DNA of 64,000 bases from Sphingobium sp. BYY-5 (GCF_022758885.1 NZ_JALEBH010000001.1:806001-870000), one strand, 5' to 3'; counted from the stretch's first letter, positions 45,621 to 54,785 are shown. Notes: generated from the sequence alone by a model not told the origin. Translations and numbers: made by a program.

Positions 45621-46261
45621 TCCCGGTGCGATCAAGGATCATCATCGACGAAAGCCGCAGGATCATGTCGATGATCGCTCAGCCCTTCTTTCTGGCGATC
45701 CTTCTGTTGAGCGGCATGGGCAGCGTTCTCTATGTTTATGTCGATGTGCGTGCCGGTGATTTATTCAGTAATATCGGCGTCTTCGTTGCTGGCGCGGTGC
45801 TGAATTATCTGGCCGTCCGGGCCGTGTCGGGCGATGATTCCCTGACCCCGCGACTGACCGGCTTGTTCGGCCTCAGCATATTATCCGGACTTGCGACCCT
45901 GCTTGGCCTGCTGTTGCTGATCTTGCCGGGGTTGTTCCTCTATCTGCGCTGGTTCATGGCCTGGCCCATATTTGTCGGGGAACGGACGAATATTATCGAA
46001 GCGATGAAAATCAGTTGGCAACGAATGAAGGGATGGGAAGTGGCTGCGGGTTTGCCTGTCGGCGCGCTTCTCCTTCTGTTTCTGGCTGGCTTAATCGGTC
46101 TGGATTATTTCGGCCATGCACCGGACAGGCCCAGCGGATTGATCGACGCATTTATCGGGAACGCCTTCATGAATGCACTTATCTTGCTGACTTATGTCGT
46201 CAGCGTCGCGAGTTATGCTTGCGTCGCTCGCGAAACGGCGGACTTGACCACTGGCGCTTGA
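45617..46261 (+). CDS. Hypothetical integral membrane protein
   Basis: 214 residues, start ATG 45617 (ATGA overlap with dprA). Five or six hydrophobic segments occur, with LLLILPGLFLYLRWFMAWPIFVGE followed by IEAMKISWQRMKG, a pattern seen in glycerophosphodiesterase-type membrane domains and DUF975-like proteins. No catalytic motif was seen. Function unknown; coupling with dprA may be only positional. Confidence 0.75.
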   Translation: MIPVRSRIIIDESRRIMSMIAQPFFLAILLLSGMGSVLYVYVDVRAGDLFSNIGVFVAGAVLNYLAVRAVSGDDSLTPRLTGLFGLSILSGLATLLGLLLLILPGLFLYLRWFMAWPIFVGERTNIIEAMKISWQRMKGWEVAAGLPVGALLLLFLAGLIGLDYFGHAPDRPSGLIDAFIGNAFMNALILLTYVVSVASYACVARETADLTTGA

Positions 46262-46325
46262 CGCATACCTCCACCACCCTACACACTCGCGCGTATACGT
46301 GAGAGATTTTGAAACCGGGGCCTGA

Positions 46326-48881
46326 ATGCAGCTTGTCATCGTCGAATCGCCCGCCAAGGCGAAGACCATCGAAAAATATCTGGGCGGCGATTTCCATGTG
46401 CTCGCCAGCTACGGTCATATCCGCGACCTGCCGGCCAAGGACGGGTCAGTGGACCCGGACGACGGCTTTGCCATGTCGTGGGAAAATTATGGCGACAAGG
46501 GCAAGCAGCTCAAGGCGATCGCTGACGAGGCGAAGAAGGCGACGCGCCTGATCCTCGCGACTGACCCGGATCGCGAAGGGGAAGCGATAAGCTGGCATGT
46601 ACAGGAGGTGCTGCGCGCCAAGAAGGCGTTGCCCTCGGTCGTCGATCGGGTGACGTTCAATGCGATCACCAAGGCGGCGGTGCTGGATGCGATGGCGAAG
46701 CCCCGCGCGCTGGACGAGGATCTGATCGACGCTTACCGGGCGCGCCGTGCGCTCGACTATCTGGTCGGCTTCACTCTGTCGCCCGTGCTGTGGCGCAAAC
46801 TGCCCGGCGCCAAGTCGGCGGGCCGCGTCCAGTCGGTGGCGCTTCGCCTGGTGGTGGAGCGTGAGCGCGAGATTGAGAGCTTTACGCCCCAGGAATATTG
46901 GTCGGTCGCTGCCGAGATGGAGCAGGGCGGGCAGGGCTTCACCGCGCGCCTGGTCCGCTGGAAGGGCGAGAAGATCGATCGCCTGACGATCGGCAAGGAA
47001 GGCGACGCCATGGCCGCGAAGGCGGACGTGGAGGCCGGCCGCTTCACCGTCGAGAAGGTGGAGACCAAGCCGGTCAGCCGCAATCCTCCCGCGCCTTTCA
47101 CCACATCGACGCTGCAACAGGAGGCTGCGCGCAAGCTGGGCTTTTCCGCCAGCCATACGATGCGGATCGCGCAGCAGCTTTATGAGGATGGCGCGATCAC
47201 CTATATGCGTACCGACGGTGTGCAGATGGATGGCAGCGCCATCTCCGCCGCACGCAAGGCGATCGCGGAGCGTTATGACGGCGGTTATCTGCCCGAAAAG
47301 CCGCGCCAGTATCAGACCAAGGCCAAGAATGCGCAGGAAGCGCATGAAGCGATTCGTCCGACTGAGTTCGGCCGGGACAAGGTGGGGTCGGGCGATCATG
47401 CGCGCCTCTATGACCTGATCTTCAAGCGGGCGCTGGCGAGCCAGATGGCCTCCGCACGGCTGGAGCGCACCACGATCGACCTGGTCGATGGCAGCGGGAG
47501 CCATGCGCTGCGCGCCACGGGGCAGGTGGTGATCTTCCCCGGCTTCCTCGCTCTATATGAGGAAGGCCGCGACGACAGCGACGATGATGATAGCAAGCTG
47601 CTGCCGCGCCTGAACGAAGGTGACGCGCCCGCCAAGAAGAAGGTAACGGCCGAGCAGCATTTCACCCAGCCGCCGCCGCGCTATTCCGAAGCCAGCCTGG
47701 TCAAGCGACTGGAGGAACTGGGGATCGGTCGCCCATCCACCTATGCCTCGACGCTTCAGGTGCTCAAGGATCGCGACTATGTGCGGATCGAGAAGAACCG
47801 CTTCTTCGCGGAGGAGAGCGGCCGGCTGGTGACGGCCTTCCTCGAACGTTTCTTCGAACGCTATGTCTCTTATGACTTTACAGCGGGTCTGGAAGACGAG
47901 TTGGACGATATTTCCGGCGGCCGCGCGCAATGGCAGGCGGTGCTGGAAGCCTTCTGGCGCGACTTCAAGCCCAAGACCGCCGAGGTCATGGAGCAGAAGC
48001 CGTCGGACATCACCGCGGCACTCGACAAGTTCCTGGAGCCGATGCTGTTCCCGCCCAAGGCGGACGGCAGCAACCCGCGCGCCTGCCCGCTGTGCGGCGA
48101 CGGGCAGCTTTCATTGCGTGGTGGCCGCTTCGGTGCGTTCATCGCCTGCTCCAACTATCCGGAATGTAAATTCACCCGCAAGTTCGGTCAGCCGGGCAGT
48201 AGCGGGGACGGCGCGGACACCGGGCCGGAGGTGCTGGGCCAGCATCCCGAAACCGGGCAGGATATCGTCAAGAAGTCGGGACGCTTCGGCCCTTATATCG
48301 AAATGGGTGAAGGCAAGGAGGCCAAGCGCGGCTCCATCCCCAAGGATCTGCCCGATGGCGAAATGACGCTCGACTGGGCGGTGAAACTGCTGAGTCTGCC
48401 GCGTGAAGTCGGCCTGCATCCTGAGACCGGCCTGCCGATCGTCGCCAATATCGGCCGCTTCGGTCCCTATTTGCTGCACGACGGCAAATATGGCCGGCTG
48501 TCCTCGACCGCCGAGATTTTCGAGGTCGGCATGAACAGCGCCGTGGTGAAGCTGGCCGAAGCCGCGAACAAGGGTGGCCGAGGTGGATCGTCGCGCGAGC
48601 CGCTCAAGGTGCTGGGCAAGCATCCGCGCACGGAAGCCGAGATCAAGCTGATGGCGGGACGCTATGGCCCCTATGTCACTGACGGCACAACCAATGCGAC
48701 CCTGCCCAAGACGATCGAGCAGGACGCGCTGACGCTGGAAGAAGCGGCGCAACTGATCGATGCGCGGGCGGCGGCGGCGCCGGCCAAGAAGGGCAAGAAG
48801 AAGGCCGCGCCCAAGAAAGCAGCGACGAAGAAGCCCGCCGCCAAGACAACGCCGGCCAAGAAGAAGGCGGCGGCGGAGTAA
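46326..48881 (+). CDS. topA: DNA topoisomerase I
   Basis: 851 residues. The TOPRIM domain (VIVESPAKAKTIEKYLG, ATDPDREGEAISWH) and the catalytic Tyr in ITYMRTDGV are intact, and SAGRVQSVALRL is present. One four-Cys zinc ribbon remains (CPLCGDGQL, ACSNYPEC), followed by repeats containing GRFGPY, and a Lys/Ala/Pro-rich tail of about 40 residues that should bind DNA non-specifically. It relaxes negative supercoils. Confidence 0.97.
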   Translation: MQLVIVESPAKAKTIEKYLGGDFHVLASYGHIRDLPAKDGSVDPDDGFAMSWENYGDKGKQLKAIADEAKKATRLILATDPDREGEAISWHVQEVLRAKKALPSVVDRVTFNAITKAAVLDAMAKPRALDEDLIDAYRARRALDYLVGFTLSPVLWRKLPGAKSAGRVQSVALRLVVEREREIESFTPQEYWSVAAEMEQGGQGFTARLVRWKGEKIDRLTIGKEGDAMAAKADVEAGRFTVEKVETKPVSRNPPAPFTTSTLQQEAARKLGFSASHTMRIAQQLYEDGAITYMRTDGVQMDGSAISAARKAIAERYDGGYLPEKPRQYQTKAKNAQEAHEAIRPTEFGRDKVGSGDHARLYDLIFKRALASQMASARLERTTIDLVDGSGSHALRATGQVVIFPGFLALYEEGRDDSDDDDSKLLPRLNEGDAPAKKKVTAEQHFTQPPPRYSEASLVKRLEELGIGRPSTYASTLQVLKDRDYVRIEKNRFFAEESGRLVTAFLERFFERYVSYDFTAGLEDELDDISGGRAQWQAVLEAFWRDFKPKTAEVMEQKPSDITAALDKFLEPMLFPPKADGSNPRACPLCGDGQLSLRGGRFGAFIACSNYPECKFTRKFGQPGSSGDGADTGPEVLGQHPETGQDIVKKSGRFGPYIEMGEGKEAKRGSIPKDLPDGEMTLDWAVKLLSLPREVGLHPETGLPIVANIGRFGPYLLHDGKYGRLSSTAEIFEVGMNSAVVKLAEAANKGGRGGSSREPLKVLGKHPRTEAEIKLMAGRYGPYVTDGTTNATLPKTIEQDALTLEEAAQLIDARAAAAPAKKGKKKAAPKKAATKKPAAKTTPAKKKAAAE

Positions 48882-48914
48882 CCCGCTACCGCCGTCATTT
48901 CCATTCGGCGGGTG

Positions 48915-49886
48915 TCAGAAACGCTCGCCTACCAACTCCTCGCTGGTGATCCAGAGCGCTTCGGCCTTGATCGGGTCGAGCGCGTAGCTGCGCACGCCGC
49001 CTCTGATTGCGAAGCTGTCGTCATTGTCGTCGGCCAGTTCCGCGACATGGCAATCCTCGCAATAGCGGCCACCTACCGTGTCAGCATCGGCCACGACCGC
49101 GGCCCAGACCGAGGTCGCTGCGCCCTGTGGGATGGACTTGAACTCGAAGGCCGGTCGGCCGGCGGCGGCATTCGCTTCGTTCAGATTGTTGAGCAGGGCG
49201 GCCATATGTTCTTCGCGCATATGGCGGGTAAGCTCGGTGTGGATACCGCCTGGATGCACGGCCGTCGCGCGGACGCCGCGGTTGCGATGGCGACGGTCGA
49301 ACTCAACGGCAAACAGGGCGTTCGCCGTCTTGGAGCGGCCATAGGCAAGAAATTCCTCATAAGGGCTATGGTCGAAATTGGGATCGTCTAGATCGACATC
49401 GGCGAAACGATGTCCGGCGGAAGAGAGGTTCACCAGTCGGCCGCCGTCCCTAATCAGCCCCGCGATCCGGTTGACGAACAGGAAATGGCCCAGATGGTTG
49501 GTGCCGAACTGGATTTCGAACCCGTCGATCGTCTTGCCGAAGGGGCAGGCCATGACCCCGGCATTGCAGATGACGATATCGAAGAGTCGACCATCGGCAT
49601 GGAGCGCATCGGTACAGGCGCGCACGCTGGCGAGCGATGCGAGATCGAGTTCGATCAGTTCGAGCGAACCGCCTTGCGGGCCGGGGGCGATCTGCGCTGT
49701 GGCTCGATGAGCCTTGTCGAGGTCACGGGCGGTGCCGACGATATCAGCGCCATGGGCGACGAGCGTGCGGGCCGTTTCAACGCCGAGACCCGCCGACACG
49801 CCCGTCACCAGGATGCGCTTGCCGCTGAGGTCTAGGCCATCCAGCACCTCGTCCGTGGTGGAATATTGTCCGAAAATCTGGCTCAT
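48915..49886 (-). CDS. Short-chain dehydrogenase/reductase (WWOX/retinol-dehydrogenase-like)
   Basis: 323 residues from ATG 49886. The NAD(P) motif is VTGVSAGLGVETA, then ICNAGVMACP, NHLGHF, LVNLSSAGH and the catalytic YGRSK. Substrate unknown. It is divergent from an AraC regulator 110 bases away, a common arrangement for a regulator and its target. The frame open to 50015 overlaps the regulator start and was not used. Confidence 0.88.
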   Translation of the reverse strand: MSQIFGQYSTTDEVLDGLDLSGKRILVTGVSAGLGVETARTLVAHGADIVGTARDLDKAHRATAQIAPGPQGGSLELIELDLASLASVRACTDALHADGRLFDIVICNAGVMACPFGKTIDGFEIQFGTNHLGHFLFVNRIAGLIRDGGRLVNLSSAGHRFADVDLDDPNFDHSPYEEFLAYGRSKTANALFAVEFDRRHRNRGVRATAVHPGGIHTELTRHMREEHMAALLNNLNEANAAAGRPAFEFKSIPQGAATSVWAAVVADADTVGGRYCEDCHVAELADDNDDSFAIRGGVRSYALDPIKAEALWITSEELVGERF

Positions 49887-49996
49887 TGCATTCTCCTTGT
49901 CGATCGGGAACGAGCGCCAGATGGCGATGAGGCCGATCCATCGCGCGCCTGATCGGATCGAACTCTTGCCTGATCCTCTCAAATTAAGCCCGGCCG

Positions 49997-50926
49997 ATGC
50001 CGGTCGCCCTTGCATCTATGCAGCCGCTTGCCGATCTTGGCGCCATGCAGGATCAACTCGACAGGCTTTGCGCCATCGCCTTGCGTCATTCGGGCAAATA
50101 TGTGCCCGGAGATAGGCCGCGCGTCGGCGTGTATGTCGGTCATCAGACCGCTCTGCCGGAGGCCAGCATGTATGAGCCGATGGTTTGCGTGGTGCTGCAG
50201 GGCGCCAAGCAGGTGACGATCGGCGATCGGGTACTGCGCTATGATCCGGCCAGTTATTTCGTTGCCGCGCTAGATCTGCCGGCGCACGGTTGCATCATCG
50301 AAGCTTCGGCCGACAAGCCCTATATTGCCGCCGCCATGACGCTGAACCGGGAGGTGCTGGCCGAATTGCTATGCACGGCGCCCGAACGATCATCGGGCGA
50401 GGCCGCGGGCTTCCAGGTGAGCGCGATGACACCCGAACTGCTGGAGGCCTGGCTGCGCCTGTTGTCGCTGTTCGACCGACCGGAGGAAGTAGCCATATTG
50501 GGGCCGTTGATCGAGCGGGAAATCCTCTATCGGCTGTTGCACGGGCCGCAGGGGCACATGCTGCGACAGGCGGCGCAGACCGACAGTCGCCTGTCGCGTA
50601 TCCGCTCTGCGATCGGCTGGATCAGGGCGCACTTCACGGCGCCGCTGCGGATTGAGGCGCTGGCCGAGATCGCCGGGATGAGCGCCCCTTCCTTCCACCG
50701 CCATTTCAAGGCAGCGACGGCGATGAGTCCGCTGCAATATCAGAAGGCGCTGCGCTTGCAGGAAGCGCGTCGGCTGCTGGTAGCATATGGCGATGCCGCC
50801 GCGACCGCCTATCGCGTTGGTTATGAAAGTCCGTCGCAATTCAGCCGTGAATATGCCCGCATGTTCGGTAACTCGCCGCTGCGCGATGCGGCGTTGCTGC
50901 GCGGGGCGGAGCCGCAGGTCGCTTAG
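49997..50926 (+). CDS. AraC-family transcriptional regulator
   Basis: 309 residues. The N-terminal cupin-like AraC_N domain (VCVVLQGAKQVTIGDRV, YDPASYFVAALDLP) is followed by two HTH motifs (RIEALAEIAGMSAPSFHRHFKAATAMSPLQYQKALRLQEARRLL split over residues 215-260, and VGYESPSQFSREYARMFG). It probably regulates the divergent SDR gene. Its TAG stop codon overlaps the edge of the MITE-like element that follows. Confidence 0.9.
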   Translation: MPVALASMQPLADLGAMQDQLDRLCAIALRHSGKYVPGDRPRVGVYVGHQTALPEASMYEPMVCVVLQGAKQVTIGDRVLRYDPASYFVAALDLPAHGCIIEASADKPYIAAAMTLNREVLAELLCTAPERSSGEAAGFQVSAMTPELLEAWLRLLSLFDRPEEVAILGPLIEREILYRLLHGPQGHMLRQAAQTDSRLSRIRSAIGWIRAHFTAPLRIEALAEIAGMSAPSFHRHFKAATAMSPLQYQKALRLQEARRLLVAYGDAAATAYRVGYESPSQFSREYARMFGNSPLRDAALLRGAEPQVA

Positions 50927-51078
50927 AGTCTGTTTGAAAATGCGCGGAAGAGCGCATTTTGAGACCGTACCGGCCCACACCCCCACCCGGCCACCCATAG
51001 AATATAGCCGTTGGGTGGCCGGGTGGGGGAGAGGGCCGGTGCCGCAATGCGCCGATAGGCGCATTTTCAAACAGACTC
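50926..51078. mobile_element. MITE-like element with 20-bp terminal inverted repeats and TTA target duplication
   Basis: 153 bases. The ends GAGTCTGTTTGAAAATGCGC and its exact inverse match over 20 bases, and TTA flanks both sides (50923-50925 and 51079-51081), consistent with a 3-base target duplication. Inside, a perfect 18-base inverted repeat (50980-50997 with 51012-51029) leaves a 14-base loop, and ACCGGCCC/GGGCCGGT pair around it, so nearly the whole element folds into one hairpin. No ORF. It must be moved by a transposase supplied elsewhere. Confidence 0.75.
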
Positions 51079-51120
51079 TTAGGCCAGATCGACATTCACG
51101 GTTTTAGGTGCTTCCTAAGC

Positions 51121-51203
51121 CGTCATGCCGGACTTGATCCGGCATCCAGGGCACAAAGGGTGGCGCCTGCGACTCTGGATGCCGGATCAGGTCCGGCATG
51201 ACG
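51121..51203. repeat. REP-like inverted repeat, CGTCATGCCGGA type
   Basis: Arms of 29 bases (51121-51149 and 51175-51203) are inverted with a single mismatch. Each arm is a palindrome ATGCCGGA/TCCGGCAT. It sits between the MITE-like element and the UbiB-like gene. Confidence 0.85.
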
Positions 51204-51251
51204 TTGAAAATGAGGCTGAGGCTTCTGCTTTAACCTGAATGTCGATCCGCC

Positions 51252-52748
51252 CTAGGCCAGCACCAGTGCGCCGGCGATGAGCGCGCCAGCCAGCAGGATT
51301 GCCGCCGCGATCCAGCGTGCGCCATTGGTATTTGCGTGGCTTTGCGAAGGCGGGTTTTCCTCCAGCTTTCGTGTCAGTGCGCGGAGCAGGCGGGGAGCAT
51401 CGTCGGCGATGCGGGAAAGTTCGAGCAGCAGCGCGACCGCCTTGTCCGGCGCATGGGCCGCCGTCACGCGGTTCATCACCAATCGCCCGCGCGCCTTTTG
51501 CAGCGCATCGGACAGGTCGAAACCGGGCTGAATCGCGCTCAACACTCCGTCCATCGTGATGAGCGCCTTGAAGATCAGGGCGAGGTCGGGCGGCAGCACC
51601 AACCCTTCCTTACGCAGCAACGGGAAGAAATCCGCCACCATGCGGCCCAGTATCAACGGGCCGCTGCCATGGCGGGCGACCAGGAAATCGGCGGCGGTCA
51701 GCACGCGCTCGCGGCTGGGCGTACTGCCTTGCGACCAGGCAATCAGAGTGTCGGCCAGCGTTTGTGCGTCGCCGGAACGGAGCGAGAGGATGAAGGTCAG
51801 AAATTCCTGCTGCCGCCGCGCGCTGACATGGCCGATGAGGCCGAGGTCGAGCAGCGCCAGGCGATTGCCGGGCAGGCACAGCAGATTGCCGGGATGCGGA
51901 TCGCCATGGAAGCGGCCGTTCACCAGCACCATGTCGAGCACCAGCGCGGCGCCCAGGTCCGCGATGGCGGCGGGATCGATACCGACGGCGCGCAGCGTGT
52001 CGCCGTCACGCGGAGGCACGCCTTCGACATAATCCATGACCAGCACGGTTTCGGCGCAATAGCGCCAGTGGATTGCGGGGACGACTATAGCGCGATTGGT
52101 GGCCAGGTCTTCGCGCAGCCGGTCGGCGTTGCGGCCCTCATTGGTGAAGTCCAGTTCCTCCAGTACCGTGTCGAGCAATTGCTGGACGAGCGCCTGGGGC
52201 TGGAAGCGGCGCGCTTCCTTGCTGCCGGCTTCGACGATGCCGGCGAGATGGGTGATGAGGCGCAGGTCGGCCTGCATACGCTGGCGAATGCCGGGGCGGC
52301 GGATTTTCACCACCACCTGCCGCCCGTCGTGCAGGGTGGCGCGATGCACTTGCGCCATGGAGGCGGCGGCGAGCGGTTGCGGGTCGAATGAGGCGAAGGC
52401 AGTTTCGGGCGGTTCGCCCAGCGCCTCCTCAAGCCGTGGGCGCAGCGTTTCGAAGGGCAAGGTCGGCGCGGCGCTGTGGAGCTTTTCGAACTCGGCGATC
52501 CAGGGTTCGGGAAGCAGGTCCTGCCGGGTGGCGAGGATTTGGCCGAGCTTCACATAGGTGGGACCGAGCGCTTCGAGCGCCTGGCGAGTGCGGCGGGGGA
52601 GGTCGGGAACGCTGTCCGCCTGCGCCCTGTCTCCCTTTGCCAATCCCAGCCGGGCGAGCAGCATGTCGAGACCGAAGCGGGTGGTGATGGCGGTGATTTC
52701 GGCCAGCCGTTCCCGGTCGCGGGCGGCCACGATGATCGTTTTCAGCAT
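51252..52748 (-). CDS. ABC1/AarF/UbiB-family atypical kinase
   Basis: 498 residues. The family KxGQ motif is YVKLGQILATRQDLLP, the Ala-rich loop is AAASMAQVH, the nucleotide Lys is in VVVKIRRPG and the catalytic/metal loop is GDPHPGN. Two C-terminal hydrophobic helices after SHANTNG anchor it to the membrane. UbiB-like proteins support ubiquinone synthesis or lipid trafficking. No other ubi gene is near. Confidence 0.9.
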   Translation of the reverse strand: MLKTIIVAARDRERLAEITAITTRFGLDMLLARLGLAKGDRAQADSVPDLPRRTRQALEALGPTYVKLGQILATRQDLLPEPWIAEFEKLHSAAPTLPFETLRPRLEEALGEPPETAFASFDPQPLAAASMAQVHRATLHDGRQVVVKIRRPGIRQRMQADLRLITHLAGIVEAGSKEARRFQPQALVQQLLDTVLEELDFTNEGRNADRLREDLATNRAIVVPAIHWRYCAETVLVMDYVEGVPPRDGDTLRAVGIDPAAIADLGAALVLDMVLVNGRFHGDPHPGNLLCLPGNRLALLDLGLIGHVSARRQQEFLTFILSLRSGDAQTLADTLIAWSQGSTPSRERVLTAADFLVARHGSGPLILGRMVADFFPLLRKEGLVLPPDLALIFKALITMDGVLSAIQPGFDLSDALQKARGRLVMNRVTAAHAPDKAVALLLELSRIADDAPRLLRALTRKLEENPPSQSHANTNGARWIAAAILLAGALIAGALVLA

Positions 52749-52814
52749 GGAGGCTCAACGATCATCTATGGCCAAATGTTTCGGGTGAGGAATGTCTTTT
52801 ATAGCATGGGCGGA

Positions 52815-53723
52815 TCAGTCCACCCAGTCCAGCCCGATGTCGCGATAGATGAAGCGGTCGTCCTCCCAATCCTCCTTCACCTTGACATGGAGGTAGAGGT
52901 GGACCTTGACGCCCAGCAGGTTGGCCAGTTCGGCGCGGGCTGTTGAGCCGATTTCCTTGAGGCGCTGGCCGCCCTTGCCCAACACGATGGCGCGCTGGGT
53001 CGGGCGGGCGACCAGGATTTGCTGGTGGATTTCGACGGATCCGTCATCGCGCTCCTTATATTGTTCGGTGTCGACAGCAGCGGCGTAGGGGAGTTCAGCG
53101 TGGAGTTGGTGATAGAGCTGCTCGCGGGTGATTTCCGCCGCCATCATCCGGTCGGTGGCGTCGGACACCTGATCCTCCGGGAAGTGCCATGGCCCCTCCG
53201 GCATGGCCTTGGCGAAGGCGGTCTTGAGTTCGGCAAGCCCATCCCCGGTCGCGGCGGAGATGAAGAAAGTCTCCTCGAAGCCGATCCGTTCGTACAGCTT
53301 CTGGGTATGGACCAGCAGCTTTTCCTTGATCGAAATGTCGACCTTGTTGAGGATCAGCCATTTGCGTTCCGGGCGGTGGATGAGCGCTTCGACGATCGGC
53401 TCCATCTTGGGGCCAAGGCCCGCCTTGCCGTCCACGATGAGCGCAATCAGGTCCGCGCCCTGCGCGCCGCCCCAGGCGGCCTGCACCATCGCGCGATCCA
53501 GCCGCCGCTTGGGCGCGAAGATGCCGGGCGTATCGACCAGCACGAGTTGTGCGTCGCCCTCAATCGCGACGCCCATGACGCGGGTCCGCGTGGTTTGCGC
53601 CTTGGGGCTGGTGATCGCCACCTTTTGCCCCACCAGCGCGTTCACCAGCGTCGATTTTCCCGCATTGGGCGCACCGACGATCGCGATAACGCCGCAGTGC
53701 TGGGAATTCATATCAGTTGTCAA
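52815..53723 (-). CDS. era: GTPase Era
   Basis: 302 residues. G1 is GAPNAGKST, G2 has TTRTRVMG, G3 DTPG, G4 NKVD, and a C-terminal KH domain has VLGKGGQRLKEIG. Era assists 16S rRNA maturation and 30S assembly. The start is either TTG 53723, with GGAG six bases upstream that lies at the edge of the REP-like repeat, or ATG 53711 with no visible ribosome-binding site. It should follow rnc directly but is separated from it by the GIY-YIG cassette. Confidence 0.95.
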   Translation of the reverse strand: MTTDMNSQHCGVIAIVGAPNAGKSTLVNALVGQKVAITSPKAQTTRTRVMGVAIEGDAQLVLVDTPGIFAPKRRLDRAMVQAAWGGAQGADLIALIVDGKAGLGPKMEPIVEALIHRPERKWLILNKVDISIKEKLLVHTQKLYERIGFEETFFISAATGDGLAELKTAFAKAMPEGPWHFPEDQVSDATDRMMAAEITREQLYHQLHAELPYAAAVDTEQYKERDDGSVEIHQQILVARPTQRAIVLGKGGQRLKEIGSTARAELANLLGVKVHLYLHVKVKEDWEDDRFIYRDIGLDWVD

Positions 53724-53732
53724 ATAACACTC

Positions 53733-53758
53733 CGTTCGCCCTGAGCTTGTCGAAGGGC
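53733..53758. repeat. REP-like palindrome, left flank of the GIY-YIG ORF
   Basis: CGTTCGCCCTGAGCTTGTCG followed by AAGGGC. It directly adjoins the GIY-YIG stop codon (53760) and is the inverted counterpart of 54071-54097 with one interior mismatch. Confidence 0.85.
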
Positions 53759-53759
53759 C

Positions 53760-54047
53760 TTACTTTTCTTTGTGTGATCGCGCCAAGCTGGAGATCAATG
53801 TCCAATCCTCACGGATAAGAGCGAGCTTCTTAGCCCGGCTCCAGCCCTTGATCTGCCGTTCGGCCTCAAGCGCCTCCATACGCATGTCGAACGATTGCGA
53901 CCAGACCAGTTTTATGGGCAGGCGTGTCTGGGTGTAGCCGGGGATTCCACCCTGGTCATGCTGGCCAATCCGTTGTTCCAGATTGTCGGTATGCCCGACG
54001 TAGAAACTACGGTCCGCGCAATGGAGCATGTAGGTCCAGAAGGCCAT
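53760..54047 (-). CDS. Small GIY-YIG endonuclease domain protein
   Basis: 95 residues. The GIY-YIG core is complete: the first motif as TYMLHCAD, the second as FYVGHT, catalytic Arg in LEQRIGQH, and the metal-binding Glu in ALEAERQIKGWSRAKK. It is a stand-alone nuclease domain of the UPF0213/YhbQ size class. It sits between rnc and era, flanked on both sides by inverted copies of a REP-like repeat, which suggests it is a mobile cassette rather than a native operon member. Known function: none proven for this subgroup. Confidence 0.9.
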   Translation of the reverse strand: MAFWTYMLHCADRSFYVGHTDNLEQRIGQHDQGGIPGYTQTRLPIKLVWSQSFDMRMEALEAERQIKGWSRAKKLALIREDWTLISSLARSHKEK

Positions 54048-54070
54048 GCTTGGAGTAAAGAGGAAATAAA

Positions 54071-54097
54071 GCCCTCCGACAAGCTCAGGGCGAACGG
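54071..54097. repeat. REP-like palindrome, right flank of the GIY-YIG ORF
   Basis: Inverted copy of 53733-53758 (begins GCCCTCCGACAAGCTCAGGG), 24 bases upstream of the GIY-YIG start and 16 bases from the rnc stop. A short palindrome GGGAATTTCCC (54103-54113) fills the remaining gap to rnc. Confidence 0.85.
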
Positions 54098-54113
54098 GTT
54101 CTGGGAATTTCCC

Positions 54114-54785
54114 TTAACCCGCCAGCTTCTCCAACAGCGCTTTGGCCGCCGCCGTCTCCGCTTCCTGCTTCGATGCGCCGGTGGCGCTCGCTTCGCCTGC
54201 GCCCTTGATCGACACCGTTACGGTGAAGCGCAGCGCGTGTTGCGGGCCGGAGCGGTCGGTCAGTGCATATTCGGGGGGCTTGCGCTTGTTGGCGGCGGCC
54301 CATTCCTGAAGGTAGGATTTGGGGTGGCGCGGCGCGCTGGTCTGGGTATCGACCCGGCTGCCCCACAGGCGGCGGACGAGCGCGCGTGCCTCCTCCAGCC
54401 CGGCTTCCAGATAGAGGGCGCCGATCAGCGCCTCCATCACGTCGCCCAACACATTGTCACTGTCCGCGGCGCCATCGTCGCGGGCCTGCTTGCCCAGGAT
54501 CAGATGCGTAGGCACGCCGGCGGCGCGCGCCACGTCGGCGCAGGTCTCGCCCGACACCAGCGCATTGTAGCGGCGGGAGAGCTTGCCTTCCGGCTCGTCG
54601 ACGAAGCGTTCATAGACCCATTCGCCGATCAGCAGGCCGAGGATGCGATCGCCCAGGAACTCCAGCCGCTCATAGTTCAGCGCCTTGGCGCTGCCATGGG
54701 TTAGCGCCTGTTCGAACGCCGCCCGGTTCTTGGGCGCGCGGCCGATCAGTTCCTTCAGCCAGCCATCGGTGTCAGGCTTACTCAA
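54114..54785 (-). CDS. rnc: Ribonuclease III
   Basis: 223 residues. The catalytic signature NYERLEFLGDRILGL and second acidic site DNVLGDVMEALIGA are intact, and a C-terminal double-stranded RNA-binding domain ends in AAAKALLEKLAG. The start is TTG 54785, overlapping the lepB stop as TTGA; the longer frame to 54833 lies in lepB. It processes rRNA and structured RNAs. Confidence 0.95.
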   Translation of the reverse strand: MSKPDTDGWLKELIGRAPKNRAAFEQALTHGSAKALNYERLEFLGDRILGLLIGEWVYERFVDEPEGKLSRRYNALVSGETCADVARAAGVPTHLILGKQARDDGAADSDNVLGDVMEALIGALYLEAGLEEARALVRRLWGSRVDTQTSAPRHPKSYLQEWAAANKRKPPEYALTDRSGPQHALRFTVTVSIKGAGEASATGASKQEAETAAAKALLEKLAG

